64,000 nucleotides of DNA from STF1-184 sp050178795 (GTDB taxonomy: Bacteria; Bacillota; Clostridia; Christensenellales; UBA1242). Shown here one piece after another: positions 8,184-16,476 of the stretch (within the stretch, counting starts at the first letter, position 1; every line of letters begins with the position of its first letter). The stretch spans positions 1-64,000 of the forward strand of contig JBFXFT010000002.1 in assembly GCA_050178795.1 (NCBI GenBank). The letters are read 5' to 3'. The position numbers were made by a program, and so were the translations under genes. The notes beneath the pieces are model-generated. The model ran no database searches. It was not told the origin of the DNA and worked only from the letters and a program-made list of their open reading frames with translations.

Positions 8184-8195
8184 TTATATTAAAAT
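8167..8195 (+). promoter_or_regulatory. SigA promoter upstream of the GlmU-like gene
   Basis: TTGCAA (8167-8172), 17-base spacer, TAAAAT (8190-8195). The -35 lies inside the end of tadA. Confidence 0.55.
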
Positions 8196-8218
8196 GAGGC
8201 TGATAAAAGGAAAGAACT

Positions 8219-9091
8219 ATGGAAGAAAAAGAACAAGTTGAATTGATTAATAAAGATACAGACGTAATAATTTTGTTAGTAGATAACAAAACTTTTCACA
8301 CACGCGAAAATAGTTACGATATTAAACTATTTGGCAACAGTATGCTTGGCTGGATTAAGTTTGCCGTTGAAGGCAGCAAAGTTAAAGAGGTTAAGGCAAA
8401 TTTAACAGATGATGTTGTATCTGTAATTAAACCGCATTTGGGCGATAAAAAGTATACCGCTGTATTTTATTCAGATACCCCACTTTTGGAGAGAAAGACA
8501 TTTTTAGAGATTATAGAATATGTTACAGTTAAGGGTTTAAGTGCACTAAAACTTACTAGGGGCTATGTTTTTGAAACCGAGTATTTAAAGACCATAGATA
8601 AAATTTACAACCCACAAGTTGCTTATTTTGAAGAGGAAGATTTTATTGCAGCCTATAATTTAAAACAACTTGGACTAGTTAGCGATATTTTAAAAAACCG
8701 CATATTATCTTATCACCTTAAAAGGGGCATAAGAATAATTGATACGGCAAATACATATATAGACTCTCAAGTAAATATTGAAGAGGGGGTAACAATTTAC
8801 CCAAACAACTTTATTTATGGCAATAGTTATATAGAGAGCGGAGTAACTTTAAAAGAGAACAATGTAATAAAAGATTCTTACATTTTAGAGGGTGCAACTG
8901 TAAGCGCTAGTCACATTTATAACAGCATTGTAGGCAAAAAGTGCGAAGTTGGACCTTTCGTGGTTATGAAAGAAGAGAGCATATTAGAAGATAACTGCAA
9001 AGTCGGCAGTTTTGTGGACTTTAAAAAGGGCAAATTAACTAAAAACTCTACCGTTAAACACTTGTCTTTTATTGGTAGAGAGGACTTATAA
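8219..9091 (+). CDS. Shortened GlmU-like protein (degenerate uridylyltransferase plus partial left-handed beta-helix)
   Basis: 290 residues against about 450 for GlmU. Residues 1-170 align in outline with the GlmU nucleotidyltransferase domain, but the G-x-G-T-R nucleotide loop and catalytic Lys region are replaced by 'LLVDNKTFHTRENSYD' (19-34). Residues 175-290 are hexapeptide repeats matching the GlmU acetyltransferase domain ('TYIDSQVNIEEGVTIYPNN', 'VGPFV', 'KHLSFIG'). The protein stops where GlmU continues for about 110 more residues that contribute to the acetyl-CoA site. pth begins 19 bases later, so no hidden frameshifted tail exists. The position before pth-mfd is that of Bacillota glmU. 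It is probably inactive in UDP-GlcNAc synthesis, or has a new role. Confidence 0.75.
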   Translation: MEEKEQVELINKDTDVIILLVDNKTFHTRENSYDIKLFGNSMLGWIKFAVEGSKVKEVKANLTDDVVSVIKPHLGDKKYTAVFYSDTPLLERKTFLEIIEYVTVKGLSALKLTRGYVFETEYLKTIDKIYNPQVAYFEEEDFIAAYNLKQLGLVSDILKNRILSYHLKRGIRIIDTANTYIDSQVNIEEGVTIYPNNFIYGNSYIESGVTLKENNVIKDSYILEGATVSASHIYNSIVGKKCEVGPFVVMKEESILEDNCKVGSFVDFKKGKLTKNSTVKHLSFIGREDL

Positions 9092-9110
9092 AAATTAAAA
9101 GGTGTAAAAT

Positions 9111-9671
9111 ATGTTTTTAATTGTTGGGCTAGGCAACCCTGGTAAAAATTACGAAAACACATATCATAATGTTGGGTTTAAAGTAATTGACGAACTTGCA
9201 AAACAGAACGCAATTACCTTAAATAAAACTAAGGGCGATGCACTCATATATGAGGGCAAATTATTTGACGAAAAAATTATTTTAGCCAAGCCTCAAACCT
9301 TTATGAATTTGAGCGGAACAAGCGTTAGAAAGTTGTCTCAAAAATTTAAAATAGACGCCAAACACATTTTAGTTATATTTGACGATGTTGACTTAACTAT
9401 AGGCAGTATAAGGTTTAGAAACGAGGGCAGTGCAGGCACACATAACGGTATGAAAGATATAGTTACAAACCTTAATGGGGCAGAATTTCCAAGGATTAGA
9501 GTTGGCATAGGTCAAGAACTAAAAAAGGGGCAAGACCTTGCAGACTATGTTTTAAGTAAAATTGATAAACTTGGTGAAGATAGGTTAGAGCCAGCAATTA
9601 AAAATGCTATTACGCTAATAGAACAATTTATTAAAGCAAACGGAGAACTAGAAAACAAAAGTATTAGCTAA
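9111..9671 (+). CDS. pth: Peptidyl-tRNA hydrolase
   Basis: 186 residues. The catalytic set is present: N9 in 'GLGNPG', H19 in 'TYHNVGF', N66 in 'TFMNLSG', and D91 in 'IFDDVDL', with the substrate loop 'GSAGTHNGMK'. The enzyme frees tRNA from stalled peptidyl-tRNA and is essential in most bacteria. An AAAGGTG ribosome site precedes the ATG. It lies between the GlmU-like gene and mfd, as in many Bacillota. The last codons form the left arm of a terminator-like hairpin. Confidence 0.95.
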   Translation: MFLIVGLGNPGKNYENTYHNVGFKVIDELAKQNAITLNKTKGDALIYEGKLFDEKIILAKPQTFMNLSGTSVRKLSQKFKIDAKHILVIFDDVDLTIGSIRFRNEGSAGTHNGMKDIVTNLNGAEFPRIRVGIGQELKKGQDLADYVLSKIDKLGEDRLEPAIKNAITLIEQFIKANGELENKSIS

Positions 9672-9684
9672 CTTTTGTTTTTTA
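9652..9684 (+). terminator. terminator or attenuator hairpin overlapping the pth stop
   Basis: AAAACAAAAGT (9652-9662) pairs perfectly with ACTTTTGTTTT (9671-9681) around an eight-base loop and runs into a T tract. It ends just 11 bases before the mfd ATG. Confidence 0.65.
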
Positions 9685-9694
9685 ATGAAAATAT

Positions 9695-12600
9695 ATGTTA
9701 AAACAAATCTTAGAAGAGTTAAATGTAGAGAGCGATTATTTAAAACTTTATGACGCTGTTAATAAAAAATTAAGCGTCAGCGTTTTTGGCACTCTAACCT
9801 CTGATAGGGTACTGTTTTTGAGTAGCCTTAAACACAAAATTTTGTTGGTGGCGGAAAACGCAAAAGAGGCTCAAAATTTAAAAGAGCAATTTGTTGCAAT
9901 AGGCAAAAAAGTTGATGTAATTTCCTACAAGTTGGCGGGCTACATTTACCACACGGCAGAAAAAAATGACAGCATAAACGAGTACTATGAAACGCTATTT
10001 AATTTGGTTGAAAACAACGCTCAAATTTTAATTATAACGCCAGAAATTTTACTGCAAAAATTGCCTAAAAAAAGCGTTTTTAAAGAGAATATTTTAAGCC
10101 TTTCTAATGGCATAGTTTACGACCTAGACGAACTTACAAAAAAACTTATAAAAATGGGCTACAAGCGCCAAGCAATGGTTGAAACAGAGGGCGACTTTAG
10201 CCTAAGAGGGGACATTTTAGACATCTTTCCAACCAACGCCACACTTCCTTATAGGGTGCAATTTTATTTTGACGAAGTTGAAAATATTAAGACTTTTAAC
10301 GCCGTTACCTATACTACAATAAACGAGGTAAAAGAGGTTCAAATAAGCCCTAACACCCTTATTTTTATTGAAGATGACGAGTTTGAAAAGTTAAAAGAAG
10401 ACATAAGAGATTCTGTTGTAAAAAGCGCACTGCAACCAAATTATTTGGTGCGTTTAAATAATATAGTTGAAGATATTTTATTAAATTTAGGGTTTAATAA
10501 CAGGGGTATTAGTCTAGCGTGGGCGCTACCTTTTATTGACAATTATTCGGCAAGCATTTTAGACTATTTTGGCGAAAATGACCTAGTTGTTTTTAACTCC
10601 ACAAAGCAAATTTTGGCTGAATTAGAACTCAATTTTACAGAGTTTGAAGAGAGCATAAAAAACTTAATAAAAGCAGGCGAAGTAGTAGAGGAACACAAGG
10701 ATTTTTATTTTAGTAAAGAGCAAATATTTAAAATTTTAAAAGGCTACACAAAACTTGCTTACCACGATATTTTGACTTCAAATAACTTATTTAAACCAGA
10801 TGAAGTTTTTAGTTTTAAGGTTGCCCCAACAATAAATTATTCAAATAATTATAACTTACTTGTAAGTAATTTGAAAGGTTTTTTAAAGGCAAAAGACACT
10901 GTAATTTTATGCGCAGAAAACAGTTCCTCAAGTGTTTATTTGCAAAAATTTTTAAAAGAAAAATTGCTAGACAGCGACATAATAAATACCTTAAATCAAC
11001 TTAAAAAAGGGCATATAAATATATTTACCCACAGGGTAAATTTTGGTGCAATTTTTAAAGAAGAAAATTTAGTAGTAATTGGTAGCAGTGAACTTTTTGG
11101 CAAAAAAACCGCAAAAAAAGTAAAAAATACGAGTAAAAAAACTGTGTTTACAATGCCAAAAGTGGGCGATTACGTCGTGCACGAAGTACATGGAATTGGT
11201 TTATGTGTAGGCATAGAAAGGCTTAAACTTTCAGGCTATGAAAAGGACTATATTTTAATTGAGTATGCTGGCGGAGACATGCTTTATTTGCCTAGCGAAC
11301 AAGTTGAATTAATAAGCAGTTTTGTTGGTTCAGAAAAAGAACCTAAACTAAACAAACTTGGTGGCAACGAATTTGCAAAAGTAAAGGCAAGAGTTAAAGA
11401 AAGCGTAAAGACAATGGCGTTTGATTTGTTAAAATTATACGCCGAGCGCGAAAAGGCAAAGGGCTTTAAATTTGAAACCGATAGCCTACTTCAAGAGGAG
11501 TTTGAAAAGACTTTTCCATACACCGAAACAGAGGACCAAATAAAGGCAATTAACGATATTAAGTCCGATATGGAAAGCGGAAAAATTATGGATAGGTTGA
11601 TATGTGGCGATGTGGGTTATGGAAAGACCGAAGTCGCTTTGAGGGGTGCCTTTAAAGCCGTTTTAAGTGGCAAGCAAGTCGCCTTTTTGGCACCCACCAC
11701 AATTTTGGCGGAACAGCACTACAACACCTGCGTCGCTCGCATGAAAGACTTTATGGTAAATGTTGAAAGCCTTAGTCGTTTTAAGACTGCAAAAGAGGCA
11801 AAACAAGTAATTGATAATTTATCAGAAGGCAAAATTGATGTGCTTTGTGGCACTCACAGAATGCTAAGTAAAGACGTAAAATTTAAGGATTTAGGCTTAC
11901 TTATTTTAGACGAGGAACAACGCTTTGGAGTTGCCGATAAGGAAAAAATAAAAGAGTTAAAAAAGAATGTTGACGTAATAACTATGAGTGCTACACCAAT
12001 ACCAAGGACACTACATATGTCTATGATAGGAATAAGAGACATAAGCCTAATAGACACACCTCCAAGCAACAGACTTCCAATACAAACCTATGTGACTGAG
12101 TACTCAAATGCACTTTTAATAGATGCCGTAAATAGGGAAATGCTTAGGGGCGGACAAGTGCTTGTAATAAACAACCGAATTGATACAATTTACAGCGTTT
12201 TTGAAAAGTTAAAGGCGCTACTTCCAAGGGTTAAAATGAAAATTGCGCATGGGCAAATGGATAAAAAACAACTTGAAAACACCATTAAAGAACTCTATGA
12301 TGGCAAGATTGAACTACTACTTGCAACGACGCTAATTGAGAACGGAATAGACCTACCAAACGCCAACACTTTAGTCGTTTTAGATAGCGACAAACTTGGG
12401 CTTAGTCAGTTGTATCAATTAAGGGGCAGAATAGGCAGAAGCGATAGGCTAGGTCACGCATATTTTACCTACGAAAAAGAAAAGGCGTTAAGCGAAACTG
12501 CTTATAAGAGATTGCAAGCAATAAACGAGTTTACGGAACTTGGCTCTGGTTTTAAAATTGCCCTTCGCGACCTAGAAATAAGGGGAGCAGGCAACATTTT

Positions 12601-13147
12601 AGGCAGAGAACAACACGGACACATGGAGCGCGTGGGTTACGATATGTACTGCAAAATTTTGGGTCAAGCAGTCAGCGAATTAAAGGGCGAAAAGAACGCA
12701 CCAAAACGTGAGGTTAAACTAGATATTGACCTAAATGCGTACATACCATCAAGTTACATAGACGATGACGAAAACAGATTTAGGGTGTACTCAAATTTAG
12801 CCGAAATTGAAAGCGAAAAACAAAAAGATGAAGTGGTAAAAAATATAGAGGACATCTATGGCAAAATGCCAGAGTCTGTAATAAACCTAACAAATGCCGC
12901 TTTTATTAAAAATTTAGCCGTTAAAGTTGGGTTAAAAAGGGTGATAATACACGACAACAAATGCCTAATTGAGTTTTATGACAAAGATAAGGTATTGAGT
13001 GCCGAAGTCAACTCTGCGATAGCACAAAATAGGAATATTGCAGTATTAAGATTTGAAGATAATCCAGTGATAGAATTTGATTTAAAGGGTTATTCTGTGG
13101 CTAAAAAGCAAGACACTATATTAAAGTTTTTAATACTTTGTCTTTAA
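9695..13147 (+). CDS. mfd: Transcription-repair coupling factor Mfd
   Basis: 1,150 residues. The order is a UvrB-like damage-recognition region (about 1-340), an RNA-polymerase-interaction domain with 'VGDYVVHEVHGIGLCVGIE' (about 487-560), a RecG-like translocase with Walker A GDVGYGKTEVA (about 635-645), DEEQRFGV (about 738), 'MSATPIPRTLHMS', the TRG region 'RGRIGRS', and a C-terminal TRCF domain (about 1010-1140). Mfd pushes stalled RNA polymerase off damaged DNA and recruits UvrA. No clear ribosome site precedes the ATG at 9695. The hairpin at the pth end separates it from upstream transcription. The length is near that of B. subtilis Mfd (1,177). Confidence 0.96.
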   Translation: MLKQILEELNVESDYLKLYDAVNKKLSVSVFGTLTSDRVLFLSSLKHKILLVAENAKEAQNLKEQFVAIGKKVDVISYKLAGYIYHTAEKNDSINEYYETLFNLVENNAQILIITPEILLQKLPKKSVFKENILSLSNGIVYDLDELTKKLIKMGYKRQAMVETEGDFSLRGDILDIFPTNATLPYRVQFYFDEVENIKTFNAVTYTTINEVKEVQISPNTLIFIEDDEFEKLKEDIRDSVVKSALQPNYLVRLNNIVEDILLNLGFNNRGISLAWALPFIDNYSASILDYFGENDLVVFNSTKQILAELELNFTEFEESIKNLIKAGEVVEEHKDFYFSKEQIFKILKGYTKLAYHDILTSNNLFKPDEVFSFKVAPTINYSNNYNLLVSNLKGFLKAKDTVILCAENSSSSVYLQKFLKEKLLDSDIINTLNQLKKGHINIFTHRVNFGAIFKEENLVVIGSSELFGKKTAKKVKNTSKKTVFTMPKVGDYVVHEVHGIGLCVGIERLKLSGYEKDYILIEYAGGDMLYLPSEQVELISSFVGSEKEPKLNKLGGNEFAKVKARVKESVKTMAFDLLKLYAEREKAKGFKFETDSLLQEEFEKTFPYTETEDQIKAINDIKSDMESGKIMDRLICGDVGYGKTEVALRGAFKAVLSGKQVAFLAPTTILAEQHYNTCVARMKDFMVNVESLSRFKTAKEAKQVIDNLSEGKIDVLCGTHRMLSKDVKFKDLGLLILDEEQRFGVADKEKIKELKKNVDVITMSATPIPRTLHMSMIGIRDISLIDTPPSNRLPIQTYVTEYSNALLIDAVNREMLRGGQVLVINNRIDTIYSVFEKLKALLPRVKMKIAHGQMDKKQLENTIKELYDGKIELLLATTLIENGIDLPNANTLVVLDSDKLGLSQLYQLRGRIGRSDRLGHAYFTYEKEKALSETAYKRLQAINEFTELGSGFKIALRDLEIRGAGNILGREQHGHMERVGYDMYCKILGQAVSELKGEKNAPKREVKLDIDLNAYIPSSYIDDDENRFRVYSNLAEIESEKQKDEVVKNIEDIYGKMPESVINLTNAAFIKNLAVKVGLKRVIIHDNKCLIEFYDKDKVLSAEVNSAIAQNRNIAVLRFEDNPVIEFDLKGYSVAKKQDTILKFLILCL

Positions 13148-13152
13148 ATCAA

Positions 13153-13181
13153 TTGCTTTTAGAGGTATTATCTTGTATAAT
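13153..13181 (+). promoter_or_regulatory. SigA promoter of the foldase lipoprotein
   Basis: TTGCTT (13153-13158), 17-base spacer, TATAAT (13176-13181), 38 bases before the GTG start. Confidence 0.55.
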
Positions 13182-13218
13182 TAAAAAGCAAAATTAGAAA
13201 AAAGGAAGAAGACTAGGA

Positions 13219-14829
13219 GTGAAAAGAATATTTTCTGTACTATTATTAATATTATTCGCAAGCATAAGTATGCTTAGCGGTTGTGACCTTGTAAGCATAA
13301 ATGAGGCCAAGTATTACTCTACAGTTGTTATGACTGTTGGTGACACAGAAATAACAAAAGAGGAACTTATAAACAGGTACAACTCAATAGCCGATACTTA
13401 TTCTTCTGAAAACTACACATCTGACAAACTTATGCAAATAACTATTGACAGCATAATAAATAGGGAACTTATTTTAGAGTATGCAAAAACTGAAATGGGC
13501 GAACTTAGCCAATACGATCAAAATGCTGTTTGGCAAGAGGTTTACGATTATATAAATGGCGAGTTAAAAGACCTTGAAGACGAAATAAAAGTTGAGTGGA
13601 ATATAGTTTCACCTACCGAAGCAACAAGTGAAGACACAAGCGTAAGTTATGACACATTTGCACCTTATGAGCCAACTGTAACAATGGTTAGTGGTGATAT
13701 TGTAAAAGTAGCAGCAGAGGCAGACCCAGTTGTTCCAGCTATTGGCGACTTTGTAAGAGAAAATTATAATACAGGACTTGAAAACTCAGTTTATATTAGG
13801 GTTCAAAACGAGGCATGGACTAGATACATTAGAACATTAAAAAATAGCGAAAGTTGGAAAAATTTATCTACAGACTCTGATGAAGTGTTTGCAAGAGAAC
13901 TTACTAGACTATATGACATTTACGAAGGCAACAAATATATAAGCAATTTTGAAGAATATTATAACAACAATTTAACACTTGATACTGTAGCAAACAGGGC
14001 AGTGTTAGACAAATATATTGAACTAGTACAAGACAGTTTTGCAACATATTCAATAGATATGGACGCATACAATTCTGCAATGGCTAGCGATGCAAGCAGT
14101 GTTTATTATCATCCAAATTCAGGAAACGAATACATATATGTAAGCCACATATTAATTCCTTACAGTGACGAGCAAACTGCTTTAATTTCAGACATTGAAG
14201 ACAGACACGATAAAAATATTATTGATGACTATGAATACAATTTGGAATTGGCACAAGTTGCAAACCAAATTTCTGGTAAAGAAAGAGATGAAAATGGAGT
14301 AGAGTTTGGTGAATCAAAATCTGCAAGTCAAATTTTGACCGAAATTCAAAATGCTCTGGCTGCAGTTGGAAATGATGTTGAAGCAAGAGCAGAAATATTT
14401 AACGAATTTATTTATAAGTACAACACAGACAGCGGTATGTTTAACGCAGAAACTCCTTATGTTGTAAACCTAGATACAAATGTTACAGACCAAATGGTTG
14501 CCGAATTTGCCGATGCAAGTAGAGCATTATACTACGAGGGCGAAGGCAGTATGAGCGGACTTGTACTAACCGATTACGGCTATCACATTATTTTCTACTC
14601 TTACCCAGTTCAAAACATTGTTGATTATAACGACTTATTAAACATTGACGCACTTGCACTTTACAACACCAAGTTGAGCGCTGGACTAGAAAAAAATATG
14701 TACCAAAAAATTTATGATATGGTTACTGTAAGAAGTTATGATGACTATCAAACAGGACTTATCAATCAACTTAGAAGTGAGGCAAATATAACAATTTATG
14801 AGACTCGCTATCAAGACCTTTTAGGTTAA
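13219..14829 (+). CDS. PrsA/SurA-like parvulin-type foldase lipoprotein
   Basis: 536 residues starting at GTG with an AAGGAAG ribosome site. A lipoprotein signal peptide ends in MLSGC (Cys22). Residues 36-100 resemble the SurA N-terminal domain ('VGDTEITKEELINRY', then 'IDSIINRELILEYA'). Residues about 300-490 resemble a PpiC parvulin domain: 'YVSHILIP', a central 'FIYKYNTDSGMF' and a final 'TDYGYHIIFY'. Between them is a long Asp/Thr/Ser-rich insert. Such proteins assist folding of exported proteins at the outer face of the membrane. It is a single-gene unit with promoter and terminator. Whether the rotamase site is active cannot be judged. Confidence 0.75.
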   Translation: MKRIFSVLLLILFASISMLSGCDLVSINEAKYYSTVVMTVGDTEITKEELINRYNSIADTYSSENYTSDKLMQITIDSIINRELILEYAKTEMGELSQYDQNAVWQEVYDYINGELKDLEDEIKVEWNIVSPTEATSEDTSVSYDTFAPYEPTVTMVSGDIVKVAAEADPVVPAIGDFVRENYNTGLENSVYIRVQNEAWTRYIRTLKNSESWKNLSTDSDEVFARELTRLYDIYEGNKYISNFEEYYNNNLTLDTVANRAVLDKYIELVQDSFATYSIDMDAYNSAMASDASSVYYHPNSGNEYIYVSHILIPYSDEQTALISDIEDRHDKNIIDDYEYNLELAQVANQISGKERDENGVEFGESKSASQILTEIQNALAAVGNDVEARAEIFNEFIYKYNTDSGMFNAETPYVVNLDTNVTDQMVAEFADASRALYYEGEGSMSGLVLTDYGYHIIFYSYPVQNIVDYNDLLNIDALALYNTKLSAGLEKNMYQKIYDMVTVRSYDDYQTGLINQLRSEANITIYETRYQDLLG

Positions 14830-14835
14830 TAATTT

Positions 14836-14867
14836 AAAAACCTTACAAGTTAATGTAAGGTTTTTTT
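14836..14867 (+). terminator. intrinsic terminator after the foldase gene
   Basis: CCTTACA (14841-14847) pairs with TGTAAGG (14854-14860), flanked by A5 and T7. Confidence 0.88.
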
Positions 14868-14918
14868 GTGACTTCTTACATTAGTAATGGGTAATTGATA
14901 TCATATACAATTTACTGT

Positions 14919-14947
14919 TTGACAAGAAGGGCACTAAGTGTTAATAT
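14919..14947 (+). promoter_or_regulatory. SigA promoter of the flippase-like gene
   Basis: TTGACA (14919-14924), 17-base spacer, TAATAT (14942-14947), 31 bases before the ATG. Confidence 0.65.
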
Positions 14948-14977
14948 TATTTTATGCTTAAATTTTAAGGAGCAATA

Positions 14978-16390
14978 ATGGACTTTGTAAATCGTCTTGA
15001 TAGATTTTTTTTAGCAAGATATAAAAGACTTAAAAAATTGAGTAAGCGTAAAGCTTATTTAAAGTCAAATAATACAACTAAATATAAGGCATTTAAGGGC
15101 AAATGGACAATAGCCTTTTTTGTGTCTAGAGAACAAAGACGCGAAAAGATTGCTCATCAAAAAGCCGATAAGTATATTGAGCAAGAGCAAATTAAAAGTG
15201 CAAACGAAGTAGTTGCCGTTCAAAAAAGCAAAAAGAAATGGTGGAGCATAATATTTTTATTTGTAAACATCATCGTTATCGCTTTAATTATGAAAGGTCA
15301 ATTAGACGATTATGGCTTCCAACCTTTTAGCGACCTAATAGGCAGTAGTGCACACTTTAACTATTTGTACTTGGCATTTTTAGGCTTTCCACTACTAGTC
15401 CTTTTGGATTGGTCTAGGTTTTATTTGCTACTTACAAAAACCTTAAAGAGAAGTAGGCATTTTTTAAGTTATAAGGTATCTGCAATAGGTAGATACTATG
15501 ACCTTATTACACCGCTTGGTTCAGGCGGACAACCTTTCCAAATTTATTACCTTAGTAAGCGTTGCGTTAAGTCTCAAATTGCGACAAGCGTTCCACTTGC
15601 AAGGTATATCTACAGTCAAATAATATTTGTAGTCGTTGCACTTGCAGCGTTAATTACAAATTATAGTGCTACAGGCAACAACGCAATAGTAGTTACAGCG
15701 GCAGCCGTTGGCGTTGGCTTAAACATTATATTACTTGGCGGCGTTTTGGTGCTTTCTGTAAGTAAAAAAATAGGTCCACGTATTACCATTTGGGTGCTTA
15801 AACTATTAAATAAATTGCATATAGTAAAAAATTACGAAATAGCCTTTAGAAAGGTTATGAGATTCGTTAAAGAATATCAAAAAAGTATGAGGTACTTTAC
15901 TTCTAACATAATTGTTGTAATCGCTTCACTTATAATATCTCTACTTTATGTACTAGTGTTAGGTAGTATTCCATTCTTCATTTATTCTGCCTTTAATGGC
16001 TTTGACCCAAGTATGTGGTGGCCTATCGTAAGTAAAATTGTTATGCTTGAATTTGCTGTTGGCTTCATACCTCTTCCTGGTGGTGCTGGTGCTGCAGAAA
16101 TATCATTCTCTGCTATGTTTGCTTCCTTGTTTACTGGTGGTAGTTTCTTCTGGGCAATTATTATGTGGAGATTTATAGTTTACTATGCTTTCATATTGCA
16201 AGGAATACTTGTTATGATTTACGATATGGTAATAGGGGACAAAAAAGCAGAAAGACTTAAAAAAATTGGTTTCTGGGAGGACTTTACTCAAAAAGGGTGG
16301 CTTGCTAGGCTAAGGGCAAAACAAATGCTAAAACGCGGTATAACAACAACTGCTGAAGTTGCTGAAACGCACGAAGATAAAAACAATTAA
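14978..16390 (+). CDS. LPG-synthase-TM (YbhN/UPF0104) family flippase-like membrane protein
   Basis: 470 residues. An unusually long, Lys/Arg-rich cytoplasmic N-terminus (1-85) precedes about eight membrane segments. Family signatures are 'ITPLGSGGQPFQIYYL' in the first half and 'GFIPLPGGAGAAEISF' in the second. The family matches the membrane half of MprF, which flips lysyl-phosphatidylglycerol, but there is no aminoacyl-transferase domain here, so it may flip another lipid or a lipid-linked sugar. An AAGGAGC ribosome site precedes the ATG. It is a single-gene unit ended by a hairpin terminator. Confidence 0.82.
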   Translation: MDFVNRLDRFFLARYKRLKKLSKRKAYLKSNNTTKYKAFKGKWTIAFFVSREQRREKIAHQKADKYIEQEQIKSANEVVAVQKSKKKWWSIIFLFVNIIVIALIMKGQLDDYGFQPFSDLIGSSAHFNYLYLAFLGFPLLVLLDWSRFYLLLTKTLKRSRHFLSYKVSAIGRYYDLITPLGSGGQPFQIYYLSKRCVKSQIATSVPLARYIYSQIIFVVVALAALITNYSATGNNAIVVTAAAVGVGLNIILLGGVLVLSVSKKIGPRITIWVLKLLNKLHIVKNYEIAFRKVMRFVKEYQKSMRYFTSNIIVVIASLIISLLYVLVLGSIPFFIYSAFNGFDPSMWWPIVSKIVMLEFAVGFIPLPGGAGAAEISFSAMFASLFTGGSFFWAIIMWRFIVYYAFILQGILVMIYDMVIGDKKAERLKKIGFWEDFTQKGWLARLRAKQMLKRGITTTAEVAETHEDKNN

Positions 16391-16418
16391 AAACAACTTT
16401 CAAAGTTGTTTTTTTTAT
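16390..16418 (+). terminator. intrinsic terminator after the flippase-like gene
   Basis: AAAACAACTTT pairs with AAAGTTGTTTT around a one-base loop, with a T8 tail. It starts at the stop codon. Confidence 0.82.
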
Positions 16419-16440
16419 TCCAAATTACTATATTAAAAAA

Positions 16441-16468
16441 TTGAAGGTAAAACAGTTTTTGTGCTATA
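16441..16468 (+). promoter_or_regulatory. promoter placing the start site at or next to the ATG (leaderless gene)
   Basis: TTGAAG (16441-16446), 16-base spacer, TATAAT (16463-16468) with TGTGC just upstream. The ATG at 16477 begins eight bases after the -10, where transcription would start. Confidence 0.6.
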
Positions 16469-16476
16469 ATTTTTGT

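Noticed and set aside
8219..9110. Frameshift hiding the missing end of GlmU
   Set aside because: Only 19 bases separate the stop from pth, so there is no room for the lost part in any frame.
13151..13196. Terminator after mfd from AATTGCTTTT / AAAAGCAAAATT
   Set aside because: The loop is about 24 bases long, there is no T run after it, and the region is better explained as the promoter of the foldase gene.
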